Assembly (NCBI GenBank): GCA_900320975.1
Contig: ONUE01000004.1
Location: 1 to 38,697 of the forward strand
DNA: 38,697 nucleotides
From: an uncultured Bacteroidales bacterium
Lineage (GTDB): Bacteria; Bacteroidota; Bacteroidia; Bacteroidales; P3
Direction of reading: 5' to 3'
The position numbers and the translations under genes are program-made. Position 1 is the stretch's first letter. Every line of letters starts with the position of its first letter. The notes under the pieces were generated by a model. The model ran no database searches, was not told the origin of the DNA, and saw only the letters and a list, made by a program, of their open reading frames with translations. This document shows, in pieces, positions 7,557-16,232 of the stretch.

Positions 7557-10043
7557 TTACTTCCGGTATTTCTTTCTTCGTGCAATCACGATGACACCGC
7601 CGGCAGCCGCCAGCAGCACCACCGGTACCGCCACGTTGATGATCTGGTATTTCCTACGCTCTTCTTTTACCTTCATCACATCGAGCTTGCGCAGCTTGAT
7701 GTTGCGTGAGCGCGAGGCCATCAGTCCTTCGTCACCCACCAGGTAGTTCACCGCATTCAGCAGCAGCTCCTTGTTGGCATACTGCGTCTGTGTGTAGAAG
7801 TCGTAGCCCATCGGCAGCACAGCGCCCTCGGCGGCAATGTAGCGATTCTTCACGATGTCGCCGTCCGAGATGACCATCATCTTCGTCTCGTCGCTCTCGC
7901 TGCGGTAGCCCATAGCCTCCTGTGCCATGAAGTCGGGCGACAGGCGGTTTCTCCACGCCGAGCGGAACGTACCCTCAAGCAACACTGCTATCGGGCGCTG
8001 TCCACGGTTGTACAGGCGCTGGTCGGGCTCTACCTGCGCATCGGCGAGGTCCACCATCACCGGCGCGTTCTTCACCCTCGTGTATTCCGACGTGCTTAGC
8101 AGCACGGTCTTCTTCACGTCGTTGTCTATGAGGTCTATCGTGCTCACGAAGTCGGTCTTTATCAGGTCCAGATTCCTTACTATCGGGTGGTTGTCCAGCG
8201 GCACTATCTCGGGGAAGTAGTACCACGGGCGGAACTCAAACTGAGGCTTCTCGCCAACCATACCCACCTGTATCGGTATCGGGCGGCAGCGCACGTCCAT
8301 CGCCAGGTCGGCGTTGACTCTCACGCCGTAGGTGAAGAGCATCTCGTCTATACCCAGCGGGAAGCGGGTGGCTATGAACTGTCCCCTCGAGGCCAGGCTG
8401 TCGAGGTCGGCGTCCACAGCGTCTATCAGCCACAGCACCTTGCCGCCGTACATGATGTACTGGTCCAGTATGTACAGGTCTTTCTCGCTGAACTCCTGCG
8501 TCGGTTTGGCTATAATCAGCAGGTCGTAGAGGTTGTAGAAGCTGTAGCTCGTGTCCTTCTCGTTCATGCGGTGCGCCGTAAGCGACTGTATCTGGCCGTC
8601 TATGGTCACATAGTCCAGACTGTAGAACTCCTGCAGCGAGCGCTGGAAGTCGTAAAGCACAGGTCCTGAGAGTTCTCCATGTCCCTGCAGGAAGCCTATG
8701 CTGCGCTTCTCGCCGCGAGCCAGTGCTCTAATGGCGCTGCTCAGGGCGTACTCCAGATTCTGTATGCTGTTGTTCAGCAGGTCGGCGTCGCTGACATATT
8801 TCTGGCTCTGCAGCAGCTGCACCGTAGTCTCGCGACCACGGTAGTAGACGTCGGCCGCTGGTATCAGTATCTGCTGTGTCACCCCGTTCTCCCCCTTCGT
8901 CTGTATCTGTGTCGGCTGTATGCCTTTCTGCGCCAGCTTCTGGTAGAACATCTGCTGCTCTTCATTGCTCTCGAAGTTGTTGGGGTTGAAGAATTCGTAG
9001 TCTATGTTGCTGTTGTATGCCCTGAATTGGTTGAGCATCTCCTTGGTCTCGCTCTGCAGCCGTTTGAAGTCCGACGGGAACTCGCCCTCCAGATAGACTC
9101 TGAAGAGCACCGGCTCGTCAATCTTCTTGAGCATCTCCTTCGTCGACTTCGACAGAGTGTAGCGCTTCTCGGCCGTAAGGTCGGCACGCAGGAACAGGAA
9201 GTTGCCTATTACGCTCACGGCTATCACCACCAGTACCGTGGCACCCATCTCTATCCACATGCTGGCCCATTGGCTCTTTGACTTGCCGCTAACCGCTAAC
9301 CGTTTGCCACGTTCCACACGTCTGCTCTGCAGCACCATGCGTGTAGCCATCAGGAACAGCGCCGACAGGCACACGAAGTATAGCACGTCGCGGGTGTCCA
9401 CCACTCCGCGGCTCATACTCTCGTAGTGGTAGGCGGCTCCCAGCTTGCGCACAAACAGACCGGCACCTCCCTGCATGCCCATGTTGTACACCGACTCGAA
9501 GCCCAGGTACAATCCCACGCAGAGCACTGCCGCTAGGATGAAGGCTACTATCTGGTTCTGCGTCAGCGACGAGCAGAAGATGCCTATCGCCGCAAAGGCG
9601 CCACCGAGCAGCAGCAGCCCTATGTAGGAGCCAGCCACACTGCCCGTGTCTATGTTGCCCACGGGGTCTCCGAGGCTGTATACGCTGACGTATGCCACCA
9701 GCGTCGGCAGCAGCGATATGAATACCAGCGTCCAGGCCGCCAGAAACTTCGCCCACACTATCGTCCACTCGCTCAGCGGACGCGTCATCAGCATCTCCAT
9801 GGTGCCGCTCTTACGCTCCTCGGCCAGCGACCGCATCGTGATGGCCGGTATCAGCAGCAGGTAAAGGAACGGGCCCGTGATGAAGAGGCCGTCGAGTCCG
9901 GCGTAGCCGTAGTCCAGTATGTTGAAGTCGCTGCTGAAGACCCACAGCGTCAGTCCCGTCAGCACCAGGAAGACGCCTATTGTCAAATAACCTATAATCG
10001 AGGAGAAGAACCCCCTCAGCTCTTTCTTATAAAGTGTCCACAT
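7557..10043 (-). CDS. GldF-GldG fusion: ABC-2 permease joined to GldG-type transporter subunit
   Basis: An 828-aa fusion. Residues 1 to ~240 are a six-helix ABC-2 permease like GldF, with the family motif AITMRSLAEERKSGTMEMLMTRP at about 68-90. Residues ~260-828 are GldG-like: a membrane segment (TVLVVIAVSVIGNFLFL), a long extracytoplasmic domain including the GFLQGHGE and YGGKVLWLIDAVD regions, and a C-terminal membrane helix followed by RRKKYRK. GldA-F-G form an ABC transporter needed for gliding and linked to type IX secretion in Flavobacterium; many Bacteroidales have homologues without gliding. No GldA ATPase is nearby. The linker (residues 248-253) is encoded by a short tandem repeat. 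The DUF4340 gene follows. Confidence 0.88.
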   Translation of the reverse strand: MWTLYKKELRGFFSSIIGYLTIGVFLVLTGLTLWVFSSDFNILDYGYAGLDGLFITGPFLYLLLIPAITMRSLAEERKSGTMEMLMTRPLSEWTIVWAKFLAAWTLVFISLLPTLVAYVSVYSLGDPVGNIDTGSVAGSYIGLLLLGGAFAAIGIFCSSLTQNQIVAFILAAVLCVGLYLGFESVYNMGMQGGAGLFVRKLGAAYHYESMSRGVVDTRDVLYFVCLSALFLMATRMVLQSRRVERGKRLAVSGKSKSQWASMWIEMGATVLVVIAVSVIGNFLFLRADLTAEKRYTLSKSTKEMLKKIDEPVLFRVYLEGEFPSDFKRLQSETKEMLNQFRAYNSNIDYEFFNPNNFESNEEQQMFYQKLAQKGIQPTQIQTKGENGVTQQILIPAADVYYRGRETTVQLLQSQKYVSDADLLNNSIQNLEYALSSAIRALARGEKRSIGFLQGHGELSGPVLYDFQRSLQEFYSLDYVTIDGQIQSLTAHRMNEKDTSYSFYNLYDLLIIAKPTQEFSEKDLYILDQYIMYGGKVLWLIDAVDADLDSLASRGQFIATRFPLGIDEMLFTYGVRVNADLAMDVRCRPIPIQVGMVGEKPQFEFRPWYYFPEIVPLDNHPIVRNLDLIKTDFVSTIDLIDNDVKKTVLLSTSEYTRVKNAPVMVDLADAQVEPDQRLYNRGQRPIAVLLEGTFRSAWRNRLSPDFMAQEAMGYRSESDETKMMVISDGDIVKNRYIAAEGAVLPMGYDFYTQTQYANKELLLNAVNYLVGDEGLMASRSRNIKLRKLDVMKVKEERRKYQIINVAVPVVLLAAAGGVIVIARRKKYRK
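9286..9302. repeat. Short tandem repeat at the GldF/GldG junction
   Basis: CCGCTAA occurs twice, followed by CCG. On the coding strand it reads RLAVSG, exactly in the linker between the two fused domains. It is short, but of the same style as the other translated repeats here. Confidence 0.55.
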
Positions 10044-10086
10044 TTTCCCTTTTCACTTTTCATTTTTCACTTCTCACTTTCCCCTT
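10044..10086. repeat. 7-bp repeat between the M28 gene and gldFG
   Basis: About six degenerate copies of a CTTTTCA-like unit fill the 30-bp gap and extend into the 3' end of the M28 gene, so that its stop codon and last residues (RGK) lie inside the repeat. Confidence 0.7.
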
Positions 10087-11612
10087 TCAATCAGCCATCT
10101 GCGGTTGCGACCCTGGTAGAGGCCCTCGCCCAGCTCGGCGACGGTCTCCGTCACCAGCTGCGAGCAGATGGTCAGTATACGTCTGTCGATGTTCTCCCAC
10201 ACATCCGTCGTCGTGTGGTTGTGGTGCATGCCACGTGTGGTGGTGATGACCACCGACGGTATCTTCGCCGCGTCGAAGGCGCGGGCGTCGCCGCGCACGC
10301 TCTGCGGCTCGTTGTTGAACACCACGTTGCGGCGTCCCATCACCGTGTCGCGGTCCCTCACTATGCCGTCAAGGGTCGGGTACTTCATGCCGCCCAGCAC
10401 CATCACGCTGTCGCCGTAGCCGATGTTCTGCACGTTGACGAAAGCCTCGGCCTTGTTCAGCTGCGGGTAGAGGTCCACGAAGGTGCGCGAGCCTGCATAC
10501 TGCTGCTCGCTGCCGCTGAAGATAACGAAGAGCACGCTGCGACGCGGACGGTAGTCGGCTTTCGACAGCAGGCGCGCGGTCTCCAGCACGGCGGCAACAC
10601 CGCTGGCATTGATGTCGGCTCCCGGGAACAGGCAGGTCTCGCCCTGCATGCCAGAGCCGTCGAGGCTCGCACCTATAACTATGTATTCGTCGGCAAGCCT
10701 CTTGTCGCAGCCACGCAGCAAGCCCATCACGTTGGCGGTCTTCGCTGCGGGGTTGTAGCGGGCGTTGACGTCAATCTCAGCCTTCTTCATCAGCGAGTAG
10801 CTCTGCACCAGCCCGTCGCGCTCCATGTACATCAGGGCGCTGTCCAGCGGAGTGGCCTGGTCGGCCATGATCTCGCGCGCGCAATCCAGCGTCAGCTGTA
10901 GTATCGGGAAGGTGCCCAAGTGCGGCAGCTCGCCGCAATACGTGCGCGCCTGCACCTCGTAGGTGGGGCACGTGGGGCTCACGTTCACCGCCAGCATGCC
11001 GATGGCGCCGTGCTTCTCGGCGGTGCGGGCCTTGTCGCGCAGGGTGGTGTAGTGGCTCGCCACGCTCTGCTGCAGCCCCAGCCACTCCGGCACGCCGGTG
11101 AGCACTATGGCTATCTTGCCCTTCACATCCACCTTCTGGTACTCGTTGAAAGCCTTGTCGTCGATACCGTAGCCGCAGAACACCATCTGGGCGTTCACAT
11201 AGCCGCGTCCCGTGACACCGGCACAGCAGAACTCGTTGCCGAGCGAGAAGACACGCGGCTCCTTGTCGTTATACACATTGGCGCCGCTGAGGTCGCGCAC
11301 GCCGGAGTAGACGTTGAACTTGGCGTTCTCCACTTCGTTGCACTCCACGGTGAAAGACATCTGCCCCACCTGCTCCAGACCGTAGCTGCTGAGCACGCGC
11401 TGCACATACTGCGCCGCCTGGTCGAAGCTCTCCGAACCCGCAAGGCGCCCACGGTAGTAATCCGACGACAGCTCCTTGACGTACTTCATCAACGTGTCCT
11501 GGTTCACAGTGGGCATCGGCATCTCGTCACGCTTCACCTGCGCTGAGGCCGGTAGCAGCCACGCCGCTAAAAAAAGCGCAGCAGCAAAGGTAGTCAACTG
11601 TTTTTTACGCAT
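10074..11612 (-). CDS. M28-family peptidase relative with a degenerate metal site
   Basis: A 512-aa exported protein (signal peptide ending ASAQ). A PA-type inserted domain spans about residues 130-270 and an M28 Zn-peptidase fold about 290-490. M28 enzymes are normally two-zinc aminopeptidases. Here the usual H-x-D is S316-L-D318 (VIGASLDGSG), the general-base Glu before the ligand Glu is Ser (FSGSEQQ: S368, E369), and the Asp of NxDMIG is Q395 (NVQNIG). The other ligands D333 (GADINASG), E369 and H466 (HTTTD) remain. One zinc site and the base are therefore lost, and the protein is probably not a standard peptidase. The last codons lie in a 7-bp repeat. Confidence 0.85.
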   Translation of the reverse strand: MRKKQLTTFAAALFLAAWLLPASAQVKRDEMPMPTVNQDTLMKYVKELSSDYYRGRLAGSESFDQAAQYVQRVLSSYGLEQVGQMSFTVECNEVENAKFNVYSGVRDLSGANVYNDKEPRVFSLGNEFCCAGVTGRGYVNAQMVFCGYGIDDKAFNEYQKVDVKGKIAIVLTGVPEWLGLQQSVASHYTTLRDKARTAEKHGAIGMLAVNVSPTCPTYEVQARTYCGELPHLGTFPILQLTLDCAREIMADQATPLDSALMYMERDGLVQSYSLMKKAEIDVNARYNPAAKTANVMGLLRGCDKRLADEYIVIGASLDGSGMQGETCLFPGADINASGVAAVLETARLLSKADYRPRRSVLFVIFSGSEQQYAGSRTFVDLYPQLNKAEAFVNVQNIGYGDSVMVLGGMKYPTLDGIVRDRDTVMGRRNVVFNNEPQSVRGDARAFDAAKIPSVVITTTRGMHHNHTTTDVWENIDRRILTICSQLVTETVAELGEGLYQGRNRRWLIERGK

Positions 11613-11689
11613 ATTTATATCTTTTATTATATTATATCACTTTGGTTGCAAGTTCATTACATGCCGTATATACACTATACGCCATTCTG

Positions 11690-11697
11690 CAAATATA
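11690..11697 (-). promoter_or_regulatory. Possible -7 box for the M28/gldFG operon
   Basis: On the minus strand this reads TATATTTG, matching the Bacteroidota -7 consensus TAnnTTTG, about 80 bp before the M28 start. No good TTTG -33 element is at the expected distance, so support is partial. Confidence 0.4.
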
Positions 11698-11751
11698 CAT
11701 ATTTTTTCTCAAATACTCCCATCTCACCCGAAAAAAACACAAATCCTCCCA

Positions 11752-11856
11752 TCCGTCCCCTCTCCGTCCCCCCTCCGTCCCCGCTCCGACTGTTCACCGG
11801 TTGTTTAACGGTTTTTGGTCGGAGGGGGGACGGAGCGGGGACGGAGGGGGGAGGGA
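11752..11856. repeat. Hairpin element A in the divergent M28/Wzz intergenic region
   Basis: The 419 bp between the divergent genes at 11612 and 12032 hold no credible gene. They contain a long imperfect inverted repeat: 11752-11790 pairs with 11818-11856 with three mismatches and one G-T pair. The left arm is C-rich (CCGTCCCC-type units) and the right arm G-rich. The 27-nt loop contains CACCGGTTGTTTAACGG, the same module found in element B at 32961-33097. Just to the right, 11877-11896 is a G-quadruplex motif. No T-tract follows and both flanking genes point away, so it is not a terminator. A separate small palindrome TGCCCC-AC-GGGGCA lies at 11961-11974. Confidence 0.85.
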
Positions 11857-11876
11857 GAGGGGGAGAGGCCGAGGAT

Positions 11877-11896
11877 GGGTCGGGGATGGGTCGGGG
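11877..11896 (+). other. G-quadruplex motif beside element A
   Basis: Four runs of three or four G separated by TC, AT and TC, which is a classic short-loop G-quadruplex pattern on the plus strand upstream of the Wzz-like gene. Confidence 0.6.
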
Positions 11897-12031
11897 ACGG
11901 AAAAATATATTTCGCATGTGCAATAAAAAAATACTGTGGCCGTTATTGAGTCAATTGAACTGCCCCACGGGGCAGAGGCGATATTTTGACTTGTATAATC
12001 AACTAATCAGAAAATCAAATAATTGCAGATA

Positions 12032-12913
12032 ATGAATCAAGAGAATAACAAGAGAGAGACTACATCCTTCGACGCACAGGCTGTGAACAGCGCTTCCAGC
12101 GCTTTCTTCAAGCGCTGGTGGAAACTGCTGCTTATCGTCTTCGTCGTCGCGGCCATCGCGTCGGCTGTGGCTTCGATGTTCATCAAGCCGCTGTATATGT
12201 CCACGGGCGTCATGATGCCTACCAACAGCAACCGTCTGACCAAGGCCATCATGGACTACCACTACAGCATGGACTTTATGGACTATGGCGCTGAGGACGA
12301 CTGCGAGCATGCAGTGCAGATTCTGATGTCCAAGCAGATGGAGACGGCCGTGTGCGACCACTTCAACCTCATGGAGCACTACGCCATCAAGCCCACCGAC
12401 AAGTACAAGAAGACCGATCTCAGCAAGCGCTACAAGCGCTATGTCACCGTCAAGCGTACCGACTACCTGGGTGTGCAGGTGTCGGTTCTCGACCAAGACC
12501 CGCAGATGGCTGCCGACATAGTGAACTACATGCTCGACATGTATGACACTATCTGCCACGATATGCACCACGAGCGCGCCGTCGACGCCGCCGAGGTGAT
12601 GAACGCCGTGTGCGACGCCGCCATGGAGGAGATGGACTCGCTGGCTTCCACCGCCAAGGGCAGCGCCTGGAAGGACTATCTGCTCAGGAAGAAGAGCAAG
12701 AAACTTGCTGAGATGCAGGCCCGTGCCGTGCAGACCAGCGTGGACAAGGACATGACTGTGAGCTACCGCTATGTCGTTGACCGCGGCGAGCCGTCGGACA
12801 AGAAAGACCGTCCGAAACGCGCTCTCATAGTGCTCGGTGGCAGTCTTGGTGCACTGCTTGTGTGTATCTTCGGCCTCCTGGTCTTCGCCCCCGCCAAGAA
12901 AGAAGAAGAGTGA
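12032..12913 (+). CDS. Wzz/chain-length-determinant-like protein
   Basis: A 293-aa inner-membrane protein with a polysaccharide co-polymerase layout: a cytoplasmic N-terminus, a first membrane helix at about 29-50 (WWKLLLIVFVVAAIASAVAS), a long extracytoplasmic part, and a second helix near 264-285 followed by KKEEE. Between them is the typical pattern QVSVLDQDPQMAADIVNYMLDMYD. Wzz proteins set the length of O-antigen or related glycans. The ATG at 12032 is preferred over a TTG nine bases earlier. The stop overlaps the next start by 4 bp (GTGA), coupling it to an O-antigen ligase/polymerase, which supports a role in surface glycan length control. Confidence 0.82.
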   Translation: MNQENNKRETTSFDAQAVNSASSAFFKRWWKLLLIVFVVAAIASAVASMFIKPLYMSTGVMMPTNSNRLTKAIMDYHYSMDFMDYGAEDDCEHAVQILMSKQMETAVCDHFNLMEHYAIKPTDKYKKTDLSKRYKRYVTVKRTDYLGVQVSVLDQDPQMAADIVNYMLDMYDTICHDMHHERAVDAAEVMNAVCDAAMEEMDSLASTAKGSAWKDYLLRKKSKKLAEMQARAVQTSVDKDMTVSYRYVVDRGEPSDKKDRPKRALIVLGGSLGALLVCIFGLLVFAPAKKEEE

Positions 12914-14337
12914 AAAAACTGCTGGCCAACAGAGGCGTGCTGATGGCACTGGGCTTCACCGCGTTGTTCATCGTGGTGAGTGTCTACTTCTTGATGCATG
13001 AGAACTACCTCGTGCTGCTGGTGCCTGCCGTGCTTCTGATGATGTGGCTCTTCGTCAACTACCGCGACGAGAGCCTGGCCCTGATAGCCCTCGGCACCCC
13101 CTTCGCCGTGGACTATGCTGTCATCGGCGACATGAAGCTCTCGATGCCCGTGGAGCCCATGATGATAGCCTTCACGCTGGTGTTCCTCTTCCAAGAGGTA
13201 CTCATGCGTCGCTACGACAAGCGCATACTGCGCCATCCGGTGAGCATACTTATCATGCTCTCCATCCTGTGGATGATAGTGGCGTCGGCACTTTCGCTCA
13301 AGCCTGTGGAGTCGTTTAAATACACGACGGCAAGGCTCTGGTTTGTGATACCGTTCTTCTATGCCACTGCGCAGAGCTTCCAGAAAGTCCGGCATATCAA
13401 GATGTTCTACTGGGCCTATGCCCTCGCGCTGGGTGCTGTGGTGGCTCTCACCACCGCGAAGACTCTGGGCGGCTTCAGCGACTTGCAGCTGATGCACCGC
13501 GTCATGCGCCCCTTCTACAACGACCATACGGCCTACGGCTGCGTGATAGCCCTCATGCTGCCGTTGGCAGTGTACTATACCTTCGAGTCCGAGGCAAAGA
13601 CATGGAAGCGACTGATTGCCGCTGCTTTGGCGGTGCTTCTGCTCATAGGTCTGGGCCTCAGCTACTGCCGTGCAGCGTGGATTAGCGTCGTGCTGGCCGT
13701 GGGGATGTATGTGCTTGTGCGTCTTGGTGTGCGCCTGCGCTGGATGGTGCTGGTGGCGGCGGTGCTCGCTGGCCTTTTCTTCACCTTCCAGAGCGAGATA
13801 GTCTACCGTATGGGCAAAAACACGCAGGACTCGTCGTTTACCGTCGCCGAGCAGGTGCAGTCGATGTCGAACATCACCACCGACGCCTCCAATCTGGAGC
13901 GCCTCAACCGCTGGGATGCCGCCTTCCGCATGTGGCGCGAGTATCCCGTTACCGGTATTGGCCCCGGTGCCTACCAGTTCATCTACGGTCCCTACCAAAG
14001 GTCGGAGATGATGACCGTCATCAGCACCAACGACGGCGACCTGGGCAACGCCCACAGCGAGTATATAGGCCCGCTGACGGAGCAGGGAGTCCCAGGAGCG
14101 CTGCTGGTGCTGGCTGTCTTCGTCACCACGTTCCTTACCGGCGAGCGCGTCTACCGTACCGCCAAAGACCGCCGTCTGGGGCATCTGGCACTCGTGCTGG
14201 CGGTGAGCCTGCTCACCTATTACATACACGGTATGCTCAACAACTTCCTCGACACCGACAAACTGTCAGTGCCCTTCTGGGGCCTCACAGCAGCTGTGGT
14301 GGCGCTGGATATTGTCACTGAAAAGAAAACAGCCTGA
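12910..14337 (+). CDS. O-antigen ligase/polymerase (Wzy_C/WaaL family)
   Basis: A 475-aa polytopic membrane protein with about 10-12 hydrophobic segments. The conserved periplasmic block RLNRWDAAFRMWREYP then GIGPGAY, followed by NAHSEYIGPLTEQGVPG, matches the O-antigen ligase family. Members join glycans to lipid A core (WaaL), polymerise repeat units (Wzy) or glycosylate proteins. I chose GTG at 12910 because it overlaps the preceding TGA and begins a normal membrane-protein N-terminus (VKKLLANRGVL). Its partner Wzz-like gene is upstream. No other glycan genes are in the window, so the substrate is unknown. It ends 9 bp from the convergent ClC gene. Confidence 0.85.
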   Translation: MKKLLANRGVLMALGFTALFIVVSVYFLMHENYLVLLVPAVLLMMWLFVNYRDESLALIALGTPFAVDYAVIGDMKLSMPVEPMMIAFTLVFLFQEVLMRRYDKRILRHPVSILIMLSILWMIVASALSLKPVESFKYTTARLWFVIPFFYATAQSFQKVRHIKMFYWAYALALGAVVALTTAKTLGGFSDLQLMHRVMRPFYNDHTAYGCVIALMLPLAVYYTFESEAKTWKRLIAAALAVLLLIGLGLSYCRAAWISVVLAVGMYVLVRLGVRLRWMVLVAAVLAGLFFTFQSEIVYRMGKNTQDSSFTVAEQVQSMSNITTDASNLERLNRWDAAFRMWREYPVTGIGPGAYQFIYGPYQRSEMMTVISTNDGDLGNAHSEYIGPLTEQGVPGALLVLAVFVTTFLTGERVYRTAKDRRLGHLALVLAVSLLTYYIHGMLNNFLDTDKLSVPFWGLTAAVVALDIVTEKKTA

Positions 14338-14346
14338 ATTATTCTT

Positions 14347-16137
14347 TTATTCGTCCGACGTATCGCTGATAAAGCGGCGATAGGCGGAGAAGGTGTTGGC
14401 GCGCGACAGGAAGCCGAGATAGTTGCCTTGGTCGTCTATCACCACAAGGTTGTAGCGGTTGCCTACGCGGAATTTCTCCACTACATCGGTAAGGTTGTCG
14501 CTGTTGCGCACGATGTCACCCTCGCTCATGGGGTGCATGAGCTCGTCGACGCATACGCTGTCGTAGAGCTCGGTACGGAACATTATCTTGCGCACGTCGT
14601 CGAGCAGCACCACGCCCACGAACTTGTCGTCGTCGGTGAGCACCGGGAAGACGTTGCGGCGTGAAGTCTGGATGACCTCCACGAGGTCGCGCAGCATGTT
14701 GCCGCTGCGGACGATGACGAAGTTGGTCTCTATGAGGCTCTCCATGTCCATAAGGTGCCAGGCGGAGGAGTCTTTGTCGTGGGTCAGCAGGTCGCCGTGC
14801 TTGGCGAGCTTGCGGGCGTAGATGGAGTGGTGCTCGAAGGGCGTCACACAGAGGTAGGTGACGGCGGCGGTGGCCAGCAGAGGCACCAGCAGCTCGTAGC
14901 CGCCCGTGATGTCGGCAATGAGGAAGGTGGCCATGAAGGGGGCGTGCATGACTCCTGTCATCACGGCGGCCATGCCGACGAGGGCGAAGTTGGCGGTGTC
15001 CTGCGGCGGCAAGCCTATGGTGTTGCCGAGAGTGGCGATAAAATAGCCCGAGAGACCGCCGAGTACCAGCGAGGGACCGAAGGTGCCGCCCACGCCGCCA
15101 CTGCCTATGGTGGTGGCGGTGGCTATGGCTTTCAGCACGATAAGGGCGAAGAGGACACCTAACATCATCCATATATTGTCGCTCCATTCGTGGTAGGGGG
15201 TGCCGCTGAAGATGATGCCGGGGTTGCCGTTGAGCAGCGCCGTGAGGGTGGAGTAGCCTTCGCCGTAGAGCGGTGGGAAGAGTACCACCAGTAGGCCAAG
15301 TACCAAGCCGCCGACGGCGAGTTTGGTCCAGGGGCTCTTACGTCTGGCGAACCAGCCCTCCACGCGGTCGGTGATGCGCAGGAAATATAGCGACACGAGG
15401 GCGCAGAAGATGCCCAGCATGGCATACTGCGGCAGCTGTGTGAGGGCAAAGGGGTGGGTTACGGTGAAGTTGAACTGTACGCCGGTGCCCATGAGGAAGT
15501 AGGCTACCGAGGCAGCCGTCAGCGATGAGAGCAGCAGGGGTAGGGCAGTGGTGGCCGTGAGGTCGAACAGGAAGACCTCGACAACAAAGAGAATGGCTGC
15601 GAAGGGTGCTTTGAAGATGCCGGCAATGGCACCTGCGGCGCCGCAGCCCAGCAGCAGACGTACGCTCTTGGGACTCAGGCGGAACCAGCGGCCTATGTTG
15701 CTACCGATGGCGGAGCCGGTGGAGGCTATCGGAGCCTCGAGACCTACGCTGCCGCCGAAGGCCACCGTGATAGTGGAGGCGATGAGCGAGGTGTACATGT
15801 TCTTGGCCGGCAGCTCCGAGTTGTTGCGGCTGATGGCCAGCAGTACCGACGGCAGGCCATGGCCTATATCGCCGCGCACCACATAGCGGACGAAGAGTAC
15901 CGTGAGTAGGATGCCGATACCTGGCAGGAGGAAAATGATGATGGTGTTGAAGGATGAGAGCGGCGATTGGATGGCTGAGATATGGGAGACAAACCGGCTG
16001 CTGTGATAGACGAGCGTCTTGAGGGCGACGGCCGCCAGACCGCTTAGCAGACCCACAACGACGGCAAGCAGCATCACCAGCACGTTCTCGCTGAGGTGAC
16101 GCAGACGCCATCTGTGTATTTTCCTCGATAAGCCCAT
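14347..16137 (-). CDS. ClC-family chloride channel or antiporter with CBS domains
   Basis: A 596-aa protein: ClC transmembrane domain to about residue 430, then a cytoplasmic pair of CBS domains (about 445-590). The selectivity-filter motif is GHGLPS (92-97). The outer gating Glu is present as E134 in GLEAP, and the third motif appears as GSGGVGGTFGPSLVLGG. At the position of the inner proton Glu of E. coli ClC (E203 in FIIEE), this protein has VVE187-V188, so the inner Glu is replaced by Val, as in ClC channels. It may therefore conduct Cl- passively, although some antiporters also lack this Glu. CBS domains usually bind adenine nucleotides for regulation. The family is certain; the mechanism is inferred. 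Confidence 0.93.
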   Translation of the reverse strand: MGLSRKIHRWRLRHLSENVLVMLLAVVVGLLSGLAAVALKTLVYHSSRFVSHISAIQSPLSSFNTIIIFLLPGIGILLTVLFVRYVVRGDIGHGLPSVLLAISRNNSELPAKNMYTSLIASTITVAFGGSVGLEAPIASTGSAIGSNIGRWFRLSPKSVRLLLGCGAAGAIAGIFKAPFAAILFVVEVFLFDLTATTALPLLLSSLTAASVAYFLMGTGVQFNFTVTHPFALTQLPQYAMLGIFCALVSLYFLRITDRVEGWFARRKSPWTKLAVGGLVLGLLVVLFPPLYGEGYSTLTALLNGNPGIIFSGTPYHEWSDNIWMMLGVLFALIVLKAIATATTIGSGGVGGTFGPSLVLGGLSGYFIATLGNTIGLPPQDTANFALVGMAAVMTGVMHAPFMATFLIADITGGYELLVPLLATAAVTYLCVTPFEHHSIYARKLAKHGDLLTHDKDSSAWHLMDMESLIETNFVIVRSGNMLRDLVEVIQTSRRNVFPVLTDDDKFVGVVLLDDVRKIMFRTELYDSVCVDELMHPMSEGDIVRNSDNLTDVVEKFRVGNRYNLVVIDDQGNYLGFLSRANTFSAYRRFISDTSDE

Positions 16138-16159
16138 CTTTTTGTAAAAAAATCGGATG

Positions 16160-16167
16160 CAAAAATA
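16160..16167 (-). promoter_or_regulatory. Probable -7 box for the ClC gene
   Basis: On the minus strand it reads CG-TATTTTTG-CA, the familiar Bacteroidota -7 box (TAnnTTTG), 23 bp before the ClC start. No clear TTTG -33 element is present at 19-21 bp. Confidence 0.5.
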
Positions 16168-16232
16168 CGAAAAATATTTAATATGCGTTATTAAAAAATG
16201 AAATCTTCTCCATATCCATCAGAGAGGTGGCT

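Noticed and set aside
7529..7585. Longer N-terminus for the DUF4340 protein starting at 7585
   Set aside because: It would overlap the end of gldFG and precede the membrane anchor with an unrelated polar leader; ATG 7528 opens the anchor.
11642..12032. Short plus-strand frames through hairpin element A
   Set aside because: The translations are Pro/Ser/Arg or Gly/Arg low-complexity products of the C-rich and G-rich arms and change with each frame; no start context or domain.
12769..14229. Open frame of about 486 codons opposite the O-antigen ligase gene
   Set aside because: Antisense to a conserved membrane protein, low-complexity composition, no family.
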